DNA of 64,000 bases, taken from Niallia nealsonii. Lineage in GTDB: Bacteria; Bacillota; Bacilli; Bacillales; Cytobacillaceae. Both the position numbers and the translations under genes were made by a program. The notes under the pieces are model-generated. The model ran no database searches. It was not told the origin of the DNA and saw nothing but the letters and a program-made list of their open reading frames with translations. Within the stretch, counting starts at the first letter, position 1. Each line of letters begins with the position of its first letter. Below are positions 36,847 to 45,213 of this stretch, in pieces. Location: NCBI RefSeq assembly GCF_002835805.1, contig NZ_PISE01000026.1, positions 1 through 64,000 on the forward strand. The letters are read 5' to 3'.

Positions 36847-36879
36847 CTGTATTAAGTGTACTATAACTCATAATACAGT
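36847..36879 (-). promoter_or_regulatory. YtrA-type operator upstream of the GntR gene
   Basis: CTGTATTA at 36847-36854 pairs with TAATACAG at 36871-36878. Within it AGTGTA (36855-36860), 13 bases, then TACAGT (36874-36879) matches the AGTGTA-N13-TACACT layout that I recall for YtrA. It lies 16-48 bases before the start codon. Confidence 0.6.
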
Positions 36880-37088
36880 TTTCATTATAAAGGATACCTT
36901 TTCCAATTAAAAGGGGTATTTTAAATAAATTGGAAATTTTTTTACTGTCTCGCAAAAACTAGAATTCATTTTCAACTTTTCATAATTATCTAAAAATTAA
37001 AATTTTAATGAGAAAACAAGAAAATATTTACACTTTTTGAAATTTCATGTTTTAATAGATGTGTAATAAATAAACTTTACGGGGGAAC

Positions 37089-40000
37089 ATGATGAAAAAG
37101 AGAAAAATAACTTCTTTATTTGCTATTTTGCTAGCGTTTGTATTTGTATTCAGCACTGCAACAGCTGGCACTGTTTTTGCGGCTGCTACAGCCGATAAAG
37201 CAGAAACATTAACAGTTGGACAAGCAAAAAAGGCAAGTTTCGGCACAAATGAATATGTAAAATGGTTTAAAATCACACCTACTGCAGACACTATCAAAAA
37301 ATTTACTCACCTTGAATTTACATTAAAATCCAAACAGGAAATGAATATATCCATCTATTCCAGTGCAGAGAACGCGAAGCTTAACAAACTATTTGATCAA
37401 TACACAGCGTATAGCTATGATCAAAAGCCTGCTATTATTGACTTCCCATTAGCTTGGAATGGTACATACTATGTAAAAGTAGAGTATTATTCAGATGAAA
37501 TAATAGAGGAAGCGGAGGAAGTTGAAACAGTTGTTCTATTGAATACAGAAGATAAAATAGACAGTTCCTTTACTCTTCAAGCAAAAGGAGCAACTTTAGC
37601 TCCATCAGCAGAATCAGCATCAATCTTAGAACAGTGTCCTGTTGAATTAAGCACTAAAGATAAAAAAGATGGACAATCGATTCTAAGCGATTTGCGCACT
37701 ATTCGCGATTCTATTTTATCTCAAACAGTAAACGGGAAAGAATTATCTTCTTTATATTATAAAGTTTCCCCATTTTTAAGTTCCAAAATGGTGTTTGATA
37801 AAGAACTGCGCACAAATACATTGGCAGATTTGCGTCAATTAAAACCAATTTTTACAGAACTATTAAATAACGGAACGAATTCAACATACACGTTTACTAG
37901 TAAAGATGTCAAAGCAATTAATCGTTTATATGAATCAGCTTTAGCTGCTTCTCCAAAAACACTAAAAGAACAAATTCAAAAAATCGAAGCAAAAATCAAT
38001 ATCAGCAATTTAGAAGATAAAACCCTTTCTTCTGCTTTTTCAAAACTAGGTGCATCAACAAAAGCAATTGCAAGCAAGAATACAACTGGAAAATATATTG
38101 TGAAGTTAAAAGAAGGCAAAAGCCTATCAAACTTTCAAACAGGCACTAAAGCTTTAAAAAGCGACACAATTCAAGACTTAGATCAGACAGATAAAATCAC
38201 CGATCAATTGATTGTGATGGATTTAGGCAAAGAAATCAAAACAAAAAGCTTTTCTGCCAAAGAAAAAACGAGTTTAGTCAACTCTATTAAAAACAATCCA
38301 GCAGTTGAATTTGTGGAGCCAGTAAAAACCTATAAAGCATTAGGCACAACAAGTGACATTTCCAGCAACTATCAATGGTCACTTAAAAACAGTGGACAAA
38401 CAAGCGGCAGCAAAGGCGCTGATATTCAATATGAAAGCCTCTATAAGCTGCAAAAAGCAATTAAACCAAAAGAAACTAAACCAAAAGAAACCTTAATTGC
38501 AGTAGTAGATACTGGCGTTGACAGCACACTTGCTGATTTGAAAAACACGGTAAAAACACAAAGCGGCTATAACTATATTTCCAATACAAAAGATGCAACA
38601 GATGATAATGGACATGGAACACATGTGAGCGGCATTATTGCAGCAAGTGTTGATAATAATTATTCTATTGCAGGGATTAACACAAGCGCAAAAATTCTTC
38701 CAGTAAAAGTATTGGATGCAAGCGGAATGGGCGATAATGAACAAATTGCCAAAGGAATTAAATATGCGGTGGATAAAGGTGCTAAAGTCATCAATTTAAG
38801 CCTTGGCGGCGATTATAGCAGAGTGTTGGAGTATATGCTTCAATATGCAAATAAACGTAATGTCACTGTGGTTGCAGCAAGTGGAAATGAATCCTCTTCC
38901 ATGCTGTCATATCCTGCTTCCAGTCAATATGTAACAAGCGTTGGAGCAACAAATGACTTGGATCTTGTTTCTGACTACTCCAACTACGGGGAAGGCCTTG
39001 ATTTAGTTGCACCTGGCACAAATATTCCAAGCTTAGTGCCAAATGGAAATATTACGTATTATAGCGGAACTTCTATGGCAGCACCGCATGTAGCTGCTGT
39101 GGCAGGACTTATGTTGTCAATCAATCCAAACTTAAAGCCTAAAGATGTGGAAAAAGCATTAATCAGCACAACAAAAAATGTAGCATTCACAGAAACAGAT
39201 GGATATATGGAAGAAGAAATCAGCTATCTTGATTTATTAGATTACGAAGACGAAGAAATCGAAGCGTTAGCGCCAGGCTATGATCTAGTGTCTGCTTGGG
39301 GAAGACTAAATGCTTTTAGTGCAATTAGCGCAGTTAAACTTAACGCAAAAGTAAACACCGTATATAACAGTTCAAAAACAATTAAAGGTACTGCAGAAAA
39401 AGGTACAGCTGTAAGTGTAAAAATCGGAAAAACGACTAAAAAAGCTGTTGCTGACAGCAAAGGCAATTTTAAAATCGAAATTCCTGTGCAAAAAACAGAC
39501 AGTCTTTTATATCTTATCTTTGAAAAAACAATCAATAAAGTAAAAGTAACTACTACCATTCGTACGACTGTGCAAAAAGATACAAAAGCACCTAATGCAC
39601 CAAAAGTAAATCCGGTATCAGACAAAGATACTAAAATTACTGGAACAACAGAAGAATATGCGACAATTACAGTAAAAGCAAACAACAAAACATTAAAAAC
39701 TGGCGCTGCAAATGCAAATGGTGCCTTCAGCATTGTGATTCCAAAACAAATGGCTGGCACAAAACTAACTATTACTGCAGCAGATGGCGCTAAAAATACA
39801 AGTAAAGCAGCTTCTGTAACAGTAATAGACAAAACAGCACCTGGCGCGCCAAGTGTAGTTGGCACCATTAGCGATAAAAGCGACAAAATAGCTGGAAAGG
39901 CAGAAGCAAATTCCACTATTACCATTAAAAACGGGAAAACAAAGGTTGCTGCTGGCAAAACAAACAGCAAAGGATCCTATTCTCTAGCTATAAAAAAACA

Positions 40001-40340
40001 AAAAGCTAATGCAAAACTTTCGATTACTGCAACAGATAAAGCAGGCAACATAAGCAAAGCAAAAACCATCACTGTTGCAGACAAAACAGCGCCGAATGCT
40101 CCAAAAGTAAATGCTGTTACAATAAATTCCACAACAGTAACAGGCAAGGCGGAAGCAAATGCAGCGATTGTCATTAAAGTAAAAAACAAAGAGCTGGCTA
40201 AAGGTACAGCAGACAGCAACGGCTCTTATTCTATTAAAATAACGAAACAAAAAGCAGCGACTGTTTTATCTGTTACAGCAAAAGATAAAGCAGGAAATAT
40301 AAGCAAAGCAACACAAAAAACCGTAACAAAAGCAAAATAA
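37089..40340 (+). CDS. Secreted subtilisin-like serine protease with C-terminal Ig-like repeats
   Basis: Extracellular S8 peptidase of 1083 residues. A signal peptide (about 1-34, ending TVFAAA), a pre-peptidase-like region (to about 170), a helical spacer, a propeptide-like segment (GKYIVKLKEG to VEFVEP, about 337-415) and the catalytic domain with Asp474 (AVVDTGVD), His509 (NGHGTHVSG), oxyanion Asn in AASGNESS and Ser662 (SGTSMAAPH). Residues about 740-1083 form four bacterial-Ig-like modules of about 80 residues; three begin DKTAP or DTKAP. No LPxTG anchor or membrane helix follows. GGGGGAAC precedes the ATG. Probably a nutrient-scavenging or wall-associated protease. Confidence 0.93.
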   Translation: MMKKRKITSLFAILLAFVFVFSTATAGTVFAAATADKAETLTVGQAKKASFGTNEYVKWFKITPTADTIKKFTHLEFTLKSKQEMNISIYSSAENAKLNKLFDQYTAYSYDQKPAIIDFPLAWNGTYYVKVEYYSDEIIEEAEEVETVVLLNTEDKIDSSFTLQAKGATLAPSAESASILEQCPVELSTKDKKDGQSILSDLRTIRDSILSQTVNGKELSSLYYKVSPFLSSKMVFDKELRTNTLADLRQLKPIFTELLNNGTNSTYTFTSKDVKAINRLYESALAASPKTLKEQIQKIEAKINISNLEDKTLSSAFSKLGASTKAIASKNTTGKYIVKLKEGKSLSNFQTGTKALKSDTIQDLDQTDKITDQLIVMDLGKEIKTKSFSAKEKTSLVNSIKNNPAVEFVEPVKTYKALGTTSDISSNYQWSLKNSGQTSGSKGADIQYESLYKLQKAIKPKETKPKETLIAVVDTGVDSTLADLKNTVKTQSGYNYISNTKDATDDNGHGTHVSGIIAASVDNNYSIAGINTSAKILPVKVLDASGMGDNEQIAKGIKYAVDKGAKVINLSLGGDYSRVLEYMLQYANKRNVTVVAASGNESSSMLSYPASSQYVTSVGATNDLDLVSDYSNYGEGLDLVAPGTNIPSLVPNGNITYYSGTSMAAPHVAAVAGLMLSINPNLKPKDVEKALISTTKNVAFTETDGYMEEEISYLDLLDYEDEEIEALAPGYDLVSAWGRLNAFSAISAVKLNAKVNTVYNSSKTIKGTAEKGTAVSVKIGKTTKKAVADSKGNFKIEIPVQKTDSLLYLIFEKTINKVKVTTTIRTTVQKDTKAPNAPKVNPVSDKDTKITGTTEEYATITVKANNKTLKTGAANANGAFSIVIPKQMAGTKLTITAADGAKNTSKAASVTVIDKTAPGAPSVVGTISDKSDKIAGKAEANSTITIKNGKTKVAAGKTNSKGSYSLAIKKQKANAKLSITATDKAGNISKAKTITVADKTAPNAPKVNAVTINSTTVTGKAEANAAIVIKVKNKELAKGTADSNGSYSIKITKQKAATVLSVTAKDKAGNISKATQKTVTKAK

Positions 40341-40341
40341 C

Positions 40342-40378
40342 AAAAGGAGAAGGAATGCAAGCATTCCTTCTCCTTTTG
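40342..40378. terminator. Bidirectional terminator after the protease gene
   Basis: 17-base perfect stem with a 2-4 base loop (AAAAGGAGAAGGAATGC and its complement), immediately past the stop codon. Confidence 0.9.
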
Positions 40379-40382
40379 TTTA

Positions 40383-41594
40383 TTAGCCCACTTTTTTCTC
40401 GGCTAATTCCCCAACATTTTGTTTCACTTTTTTTCCATACATAAAATAATAAACAACTAATCCAAGCAGGATATAGATGCTTGTATAAAAATACAAAGAA
40501 CTAAAACCAATTTTATCCCCAATAAACCCAACAAGAAAGGATCCTATTCCAATTCCAGAATCAAATAAGGATAAAAAAGTCGCTGTTGCAAGTCCTCTTC
40601 TTTGCGGCTCTGCTGATTGTATCGCAATCGTTTGAAAACTAGGAAACAAGGTTCCATATCCTATCCCGATTAGTCCTGCAGCCACTAAAAAGAGACCAGC
40701 TGTATGCATGCCACTTAAAATAAACATGCCAACCGCAAATAATACAATACAAGGATAAATAATGATATTTGCTCCATAACGGTCAAACCATCGGCCAGTG
40801 AAAGGTCTTGCCATCAGCATCAATACAGCATATACCACAAAAAAGTAACCTGATACAGAAGCTAATCCTTTTGCGTTGGCATAAACAGATACGAAGGATA
40901 AAATCGAAGAATAAGCGATGCCAAACAAGGCGGCAACAAAACTGATCGATAAAGCAGACGGTTCGAATATATTGCTCCATTTAAATGTATGCTTCTGTTT
41001 TGCATGAGCATGCACTTGTCTGTTTTCCTGTTTCGGCAATCTAATTGCTATTCCTGTCCCTAATGACAGCAATGCACAAATGCTTGCAATAATAAATAAT
41101 AGCTGCACACCCCACGAATTGATTGCCATTAATCCTAAAAAAGGACCGATAACCATAGCCAAGTTCATAGACATAGAATAATAGCCCATGCCCTCTCCTC
41201 TTCTTGAATTAGGAATCAAATCAGCGACAATTGTCCCCGTAGCAGTTGTTGCAATTCCAAAACCAATACCATGAAATGCGCGGACTAGCAATAATCCGCC
41301 AACAGATTGAGGAAGAAAATATAATAATGTCCCAATTAAAAATAGCACCAACGCTACAATAAATATTGGTTTTTTTCCAATTTTCTGCATAAAATTACCT
41401 GCAAATGGACGAATGACAATCGCCGAAATTAAAAAAATCGTTACAATCAATCCTGCACTGGCCTGATGTCCATGCAAATGATTAATTGCATAAATCGGCA
41501 ATGATACTAATAAATAATAAAAGGTTAAAAACAGAAAAAAATTACTTATCCAAATACTGATAAACCCTTTTGTCCATAATGCTTCCTTACTCAT
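40383..41594 (-). CDS. MFS transporter (YwoG-like, probable drug efflux)
   Basis: Twelve-helix major facilitator of 403 residues. It has the MFS loop motif GxLxxxxGKKP-like (NFMQKIGKKPIF) between helices 2 and 3, a glycine-rich helix 5 region (GIGFGIATTATGTIVADLIP, MAMVIGPFLG type) and RRGEGMGYY. ATG 41594 has GGGGG 7 bases upstream. It overlaps the marR stop by 8 bases, so regulator and pump form an operon, typical of drug or organic-acid efflux. The substrate is unknown. Confidence 0.88.
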   Translation of the reverse strand: MSKEALWTKGFISIWISNFFLFLTFYYLLVSLPIYAINHLHGHQASAGLIVTIFLISAIVIRPFAGNFMQKIGKKPIFIVALVLFLIGTLLYFLPQSVGGLLLVRAFHGIGFGIATTATGTIVADLIPNSRRGEGMGYYSMSMNLAMVIGPFLGLMAINSWGVQLLFIIASICALLSLGTGIAIRLPKQENRQVHAHAKQKHTFKWSNIFEPSALSISFVAALFGIAYSSILSFVSVYANAKGLASVSGYFFVVYAVLMLMARPFTGRWFDRYGANIIIYPCIVLFAVGMFILSGMHTAGLFLVAAGLIGIGYGTLFPSFQTIAIQSAEPQRRGLATATFLSLFDSGIGIGSFLVGFIGDKIGFSSLYFYTSIYILLGLVVYYFMYGKKVKQNVGELAEKKVG

Positions 41595-42024
41595 TGTTTT
41601 TCCCCCTTGCTGCAATCTGTCCCGTCCATTCTGCCAGCAGCATTGTCAGCTGCTGCTGCGATTCTTTTGGGAATGTCTCTACAAGCCGTTTGTTCATGAC
41701 TAGAACAGCTTCTTCCCAAACCGGATACATCTCCAATGCCTTTTTTGTTAGTTCAATTTTTTTGGTGCGTTTATCTGACCCTTGGATTTGATTCACATAT
41801 CCACCAGCTACAAGCTTTTGTATGGTTCTTGTCATTGGCGGTTTTTCGACTGACAAATAATCAGACAGTTCTGTTTGCGTCAGTGATCCTTTTTGTTTTA
41901 GCACATAAATAACCGACCACTGGGAACTGTATAGCCCAAAAGGTTGAAGTGCCACATTTAATTCTTTTGTTAATTCTCGAGCCAATTGATGAATGCCATG
42001 AAATAAAATATGAAGATCCTGCAA
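41587..42024 (-). CDS. MarR-family transcriptional regulator
   Basis: Winged-helix repressor of 145 residues: SSQWSVIYVLKQKGSLTQTELSDYLSVEKPPMTRTIQKLVAGGYV followed by the wing QGSDKRTKKIELT. There is no N-terminal redox cysteine. TTG start with GGGAGG 8 bases upstream. Probably controls itself and the MFS pump through the palindrome at 42179-42196. Confidence 0.9.
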   Translation of the reverse strand: MQDLHILFHGIHQLARELTKELNVALQPFGLYSSQWSVIYVLKQKGSLTQTELSDYLSVEKPPMTRTIQKLVAGGYVNQIQGSDKRTKKIELTKKALEMYPVWEEAVLVMNKRLVETFPKESQQQLTMLLAEWTGQIAARGKNNE

Positions 42025-42178
42025 AGATTTCCCTCCCTGTTCCTATTTCCCCCTACAATTTCTTTGATAATAAGTTTGCCCTTTTTTTTGGAATAACTGA
42101 AATACTGACAGCAATTTTTTAAGCAGCATATATAAGCGAGGCTTTAGCGAAGACTATTATCTGTTCAACACTCAAAAT

Positions 42179-42196
42179 TAGTTACCTAAGTAACTA
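42179..42196. promoter_or_regulatory. Palindrome, probable MarR operator
   Basis: TAGTTAC CTAA GTAACTA: two perfect 7-base arms with a 4-base centre, in the spacer between divergent marR and vanZ-like genes. Confidence 0.55.
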
Positions 42197-42296
42197 TATC
42201 ATATAAAATCGCTTTTAAACAAGATGAATTAACAAATTTAAATTTTTATTCTGTATACAGCATATGTATAATAAAAGAAAACGAATCGAGGTTAGC

Positions 42297-42749
42297 ATGA
42301 AAATCTCAGCATTTACGCTTAGAAAATATAGAGCACCAGCCATTTTACTTTTTACGCTGTATCTTGTTGTTTTGTTTTATCTTTTATTTTTTTCTGGTTA
42401 CAGGCAATCTGTTTATGGCTTACGAGGATATAATTATCTCCCATTGCTGCCTCTTTTGGAGGAAGTAGCCTCATTAAATTCTTTTGGCTTATCTTTTATT
42501 ACAAGCAATTTATTTGGAAATGTATTAGCCTTTTTGCCATTGGGTTTTTTTGCTGCTTTTTTTACTAAAAAAAATGTTTCTGCCATTATCATGATGTCTT
42601 TTCTTTTATCCTTTTCCATAGAAATGTTGCAGTTTATCTTTGCCATTGGCATATGTGATATTAATGACATTCTGCTGAATACAATTGGCGGCGCTTTAGG
42701 ATACTGCCTTTTTTATTTAACTATGCCTTTTTTAGTAAAAAAACAATAA
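42297..42749 (+). CDS. VanZ-like family membrane protein
   Basis: A 150-residue membrane protein with four hydrophobic helices. The VanZ signature is seen in YNYLPLLP, NLFGNVLAFLPLGFF, SFSIEMLQFIF and CDINDILLNTIGGALGY. VanZ raises teicoplanin resistance in enterococci, but chromosomal VanZ-like proteins have no settled function. The ATG at 42297 is chosen because GAGG lies 5 bases upstream. Confidence 0.85.
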   Translation: MKISAFTLRKYRAPAILLFTLYLVVLFYLLFFSGYRQSVYGLRGYNYLPLLPLLEEVASLNSFGLSFITSNLFGNVLAFLPLGFFAAFFTKKNVSAIIMMSFLLSFSIEMLQFIFAIGICDINDILLNTIGGALGYCLFYLTMPFLVKKQ

Positions 42750-42779
42750 ATGCCTTCCAATAAATGAAGGCAGTCTGGA

Positions 42780-43505
42780 TTATTCGTCTATTAGCTGAAG
42801 AAAATCTCCAACATTAATTTTTCCTGTATGCAGAACTGCTGCATATAAACCAAAATGATTATTATTTTCTTTGACAATTTTTTTTAAAATAGAAGGTTTT
42901 TTTTCCCCTGTCTCCGGGTCAACGGTAATAATCATGCATCGTTCACAAAATTTATTTATTTGAATGATTACTTCTGACCCAATTTTAATTTTTTTCCCAA
43001 TCAACTCTTCTTCTGTTATATCTAGTGCTTCCATTTGGTATACAATATTACCACGAAATCTTCGTTCATCCACCCTTTCGCCAATGCTGTTTTCTAGCTG
43101 CTCTAGCGACTGTTCACTAATTAAAAGAAGATGATCTTCTTCAATAGCAGGGAATGGAACAAAGTCAGGGGCATATTGAACGGCAGTCAGCTTTCTATTT
43201 GTATTTGCTTCTAATTCTTGCAAAAGGCATGGGTCCTGCCAATCATATATTTTTCCATCTTTTGTGACTATTTCAACGGACGGCAATTTTTTTGGACTTT
43301 CCTCTTCCGTAAACCTCGCTTTATATGTAGCCATATCTGGATATTGCGTAATGGTCAAATGTTTTTGATTATTGGTTAAATCAATAAATGCATGACTTCG
43401 ATCTCCATACATTCCATAATTCACAACATTTGTCGAAGCTACACTTTCTCCTGTAAACGATTTAACTGGATGTCTAACTAATTTTGTAATTGTTCCAATT
43501 TTCAT
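42780..43505 (-). CDS. MOSC domain protein
   Basis: A 241-residue protein with an N-terminal beta-barrel MOSC_N segment (MKIGTITKLVRHPVKSFTGE) and a C-terminal MOSC domain. RFRGNIVY and FCERCMIITVDPETGEK carry the conserved arginine and cysteine that bind molybdenum cofactor in characterised MOSC proteins such as mARC and YiiM. It may move sulfur or hydroxylamine-type groups; substrate unknown. AGAGGTGA lies 6 bases before ATG 43505. Convergent with the vanZ-like gene. Confidence 0.85.
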   Translation of the reverse strand: MKIGTITKLVRHPVKSFTGESVASTNVVNYGMYGDRSHAFIDLTNNQKHLTITQYPDMATYKARFTEEESPKKLPSVEIVTKDGKIYDWQDPCLLQELEANTNRKLTAVQYAPDFVPFPAIEEDHLLLISEQSLEQLENSIGERVDERRFRGNIVYQMEALDITEEELIGKKIKIGSEVIIQINKFCERCMIITVDPETGEKKPSILKKIVKENNNHFGLYAAVLHTGKINVGDFLQLIDE

Positions 43506-43566
43506 AATGGATTCACCTCTATTTATGTTAATACGACAAAAAGGCAAAAAATCCTTTTATAGAAAA

Positions 43567-43615
43567 AAACTGTCCCTTTTATCTCCCCATTACGGAATAA
43601 TAAAAAGGACAGTCT
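43567..43615 (-). terminator. Terminator after the DUF3889 gene
   Basis: ACTGTCC-TTTT stem with complement around a 25-base loop and a T-run on the minus strand, 6 bases past the stop. Confidence 0.75.
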
Positions 43616-43620
43616 AAATA

Positions 43621-43953
43621 TTATGGTCTTCCTTCCGTCATATTAACAGCCAATAACCGCTCTGTTCTTGTATCAAAGGTTAAATTGACAAATACCCCAA
43701 TTTCTTTATTTTGATTTTTTACAATCAGTTTAAATTTTTCAACAGATTTGCCATTTTTATTTTCTTTGCCTACATGCAAATAGTCGGTAATTTCACTATC
43801 TGGATATTTTTCTTGTGTTTTGGTCATCGCAATTCTGCCCCATTTTACATAGGAAGGCAATCCTTCATTTTGAGCGTTTGCTGGAATTGCTTGAAACAGC
43901 AAAGCAAAAGCAAACAGCATAATAGTTAGGTTAGATATCGTTTTTTTCATCAT
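43621..43953 (-). CDS. Secreted DUF3889 protein
   Basis: A 110-residue exported protein: signal peptide (1-27, cleaved after ANA) then a small domain beginning PSYVKWGRIAMTKTQEKYP and ITDYLHVGKE, which I recognise as DUF3889 of Bacillaceae. Function unknown; the fold resembles PepSY-like small domains. It is transcribed alone. Confidence 0.8.
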   Translation of the reverse strand: MMKKTISNLTIMLFAFALLFQAIPANAQNEGLPSYVKWGRIAMTKTQEKYPDSEITDYLHVGKENKNGKSVEKFKLIVKNQNKEIGVFVNLTFDTRTERLLAVNMTEGRP

Positions 43954-44024
43954 TTATCACACCCTTCTCTTTTAGTAATAGTATGGGCATGTAAAATCAG
44001 AATATGTAAACAACCCACTTTCAT

Positions 44025-44077
44025 TTGTTAACTAATTATAAAATTAAGTTGACACAAATCTTTTTCCCATTTATAGT
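44025..44077 (+). promoter_or_regulatory. bioY promoter with BirA-type operator
   Basis: TTGTTAACT (44025-44033), 13 bases, then AGTTGACACAA (44047-44057) form an imperfect inverted repeat like the BirA (biotin repressor) operator of Firmicutes. The right half contains the -35 TTGACA (44049-44054); 17 bases later comes TATAGT (44072-44077). Confidence 0.65.
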
Positions 44078-44115
44078 TTATTTATACATAATAATTTTAT
44101 ATAGGAGTGAAACAA

Positions 44116-44688
44116 GTGAAAAAATGGAAAACAATTGAAATTACGATGATTGCTTTATTTGTGGCCTTTACAGCAATTGGAGCTAATATCGGCAACTTTT
44201 TTATTATCGGCGGTGTTCCTTTAACATTGCAGACTTTTTTTGCTATTTTGGCAGGGCTCGTGTTAGGCAAAAGACTTGGCAGTATGGCGATGATTGTCTA
44301 TATGTTTGTCGGGTTACTCGGCTTGCCTATCTTTTCGCAATTTGGCGGCGGATTCCGGGTTATTTTTTCTCCAACGTTTGGATTTATTTTATCTTATATT
44401 GTAGTCAGTTATGTAGTTGGATTTATGAGAGAGAAAAAAGCAACCTTGCCAATGTTTATTTTTAGCGCCATTGTTGGTCTGATCTTAAATTATGTTATCG
44501 GCACCAACTGGATGTATTTTGCCTATAAATTTTGGGCAGCTGCCCCAGAAGGATTTACTTATGGGTTAGCTTGGTCGTGGATGTTGGTCTTCCTTGTAAA
44601 AGACGTAATCGTCAGTATTTTTGCTGGAATTGTCGGCCATCGTTTAAACAAAACAGTAATGGCAAAAAGCAGTTTAAAAATCAATTAA
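44116..44688 (+). CDS. bioY: Biotin transporter S component BioY
   Basis: ECF-transporter biotin-binding membrane protein of 190 residues with six hydrophobic helices. GGVPLTLQTFFAILAGLVLG, GLLGLPIFSQFGGGFRVIFSPTFGF and GTNWMYFAYKF are typical of BioY. The GTG at 44116 is 8 bases from AGGAG; the GTG at 44107 overlaps it. A BirA-type operator in front supports biotin control. Energy-coupling EcfA/EcfT must come from elsewhere. Confidence 0.93.
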   Translation: MKKWKTIEITMIALFVAFTAIGANIGNFFIIGGVPLTLQTFFAILAGLVLGKRLGSMAMIVYMFVGLLGLPIFSQFGGGFRVIFSPTFGFILSYIVVSYVVGFMREKKATLPMFIFSAIVGLILNYVIGTNWMYFAYKFWAAAPEGFTYGLAWSWMLVFLVKDVIVSIFAGIVGHRLNKTVMAKSSLKIN

Positions 44689-44824
44689 TAAAAAAGACTG
44701 TTTTCGTATAGATGGTTGCTTTTTAAACGCTGCCTGTATGTAAGCGAGACTGCTGAAAAACTTACTATATTTTATATTTGTATGTGATGGAAGGGGCAAT
44801 TACAGGAAACAGCTATTGTTTGAA
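44689..44824. other. Spacer before repeat R1-2
   Basis: No gene seen; part of a 525-base gene-free interval between bioY and the copper gene that also contains the repeat and a terminator listed next. Confidence 0.4.
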
Positions 44825-44923
44825 GAGGCTTCCCATTCGACTCCTGGGGGATTAGCGAGACAGGCGAGACCCTTGCACGAAGCGGCTCGGCGCTCGCCCT
44901 CCGGAAAGCGAATGGTAAGCCTC
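44825..44923 (+). repeat. Dispersed GC-rich repeat, copy 2 of family R1
   Basis: A 99-base element bounded by 15-base inverted repeats (44825-44839 with 44909-44923, one mismatch). The core shares GACTCCTggGGGATTAGCG and GACAGGCGAGACCC with the copy at 12086-12206. Confidence 0.75.
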
Positions 44924-45071
44924 GAAAAACGGATTCATTCATCGATTAAAAGCAAATTTCAAACTAGTTCTATCCACTAATTTAACTTTCTCAGTGGCCT
45001 GTATGCAAGCCACTATGTCTTTTTCTCTATTTTATATGGTAAAAAACAACAAACTTTAAGAAAACAGCCAT

Positions 45072-45114
45072 AAAAAAGAGTAGAAATCCTTTAAACTGGA
45101 TTCTACTCTTTTTT
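45072..45114. terminator. Bidirectional terminator
   Basis: AAAAAAGAGTAGAA-TCC stem paired with GGATTCTACTCTTTTTT, between bioY and the convergent copper-protein gene. It is about 100 bases past the latter's stop codon. Confidence 0.75.
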
Positions 45115-45213
45115 ATTCCTTTGATTTAAATAGACAAAAACCGACTGAAAAAGAAAATAACTGTCTATTCTTGCGCTTTCCCAAGAAATAGTCCTCTTTT
45201 TCCCATAAAGAAG

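Noticed and set aside
39278-39970. Long hydrophobic frame on the minus strand (230 codons)
   Set aside because: It is antisense to the alanine/threonine/lysine-rich Ig repeats of the protease; the apparent membrane protein is a product of codon bias on the opposite strand and has no ribosome site.
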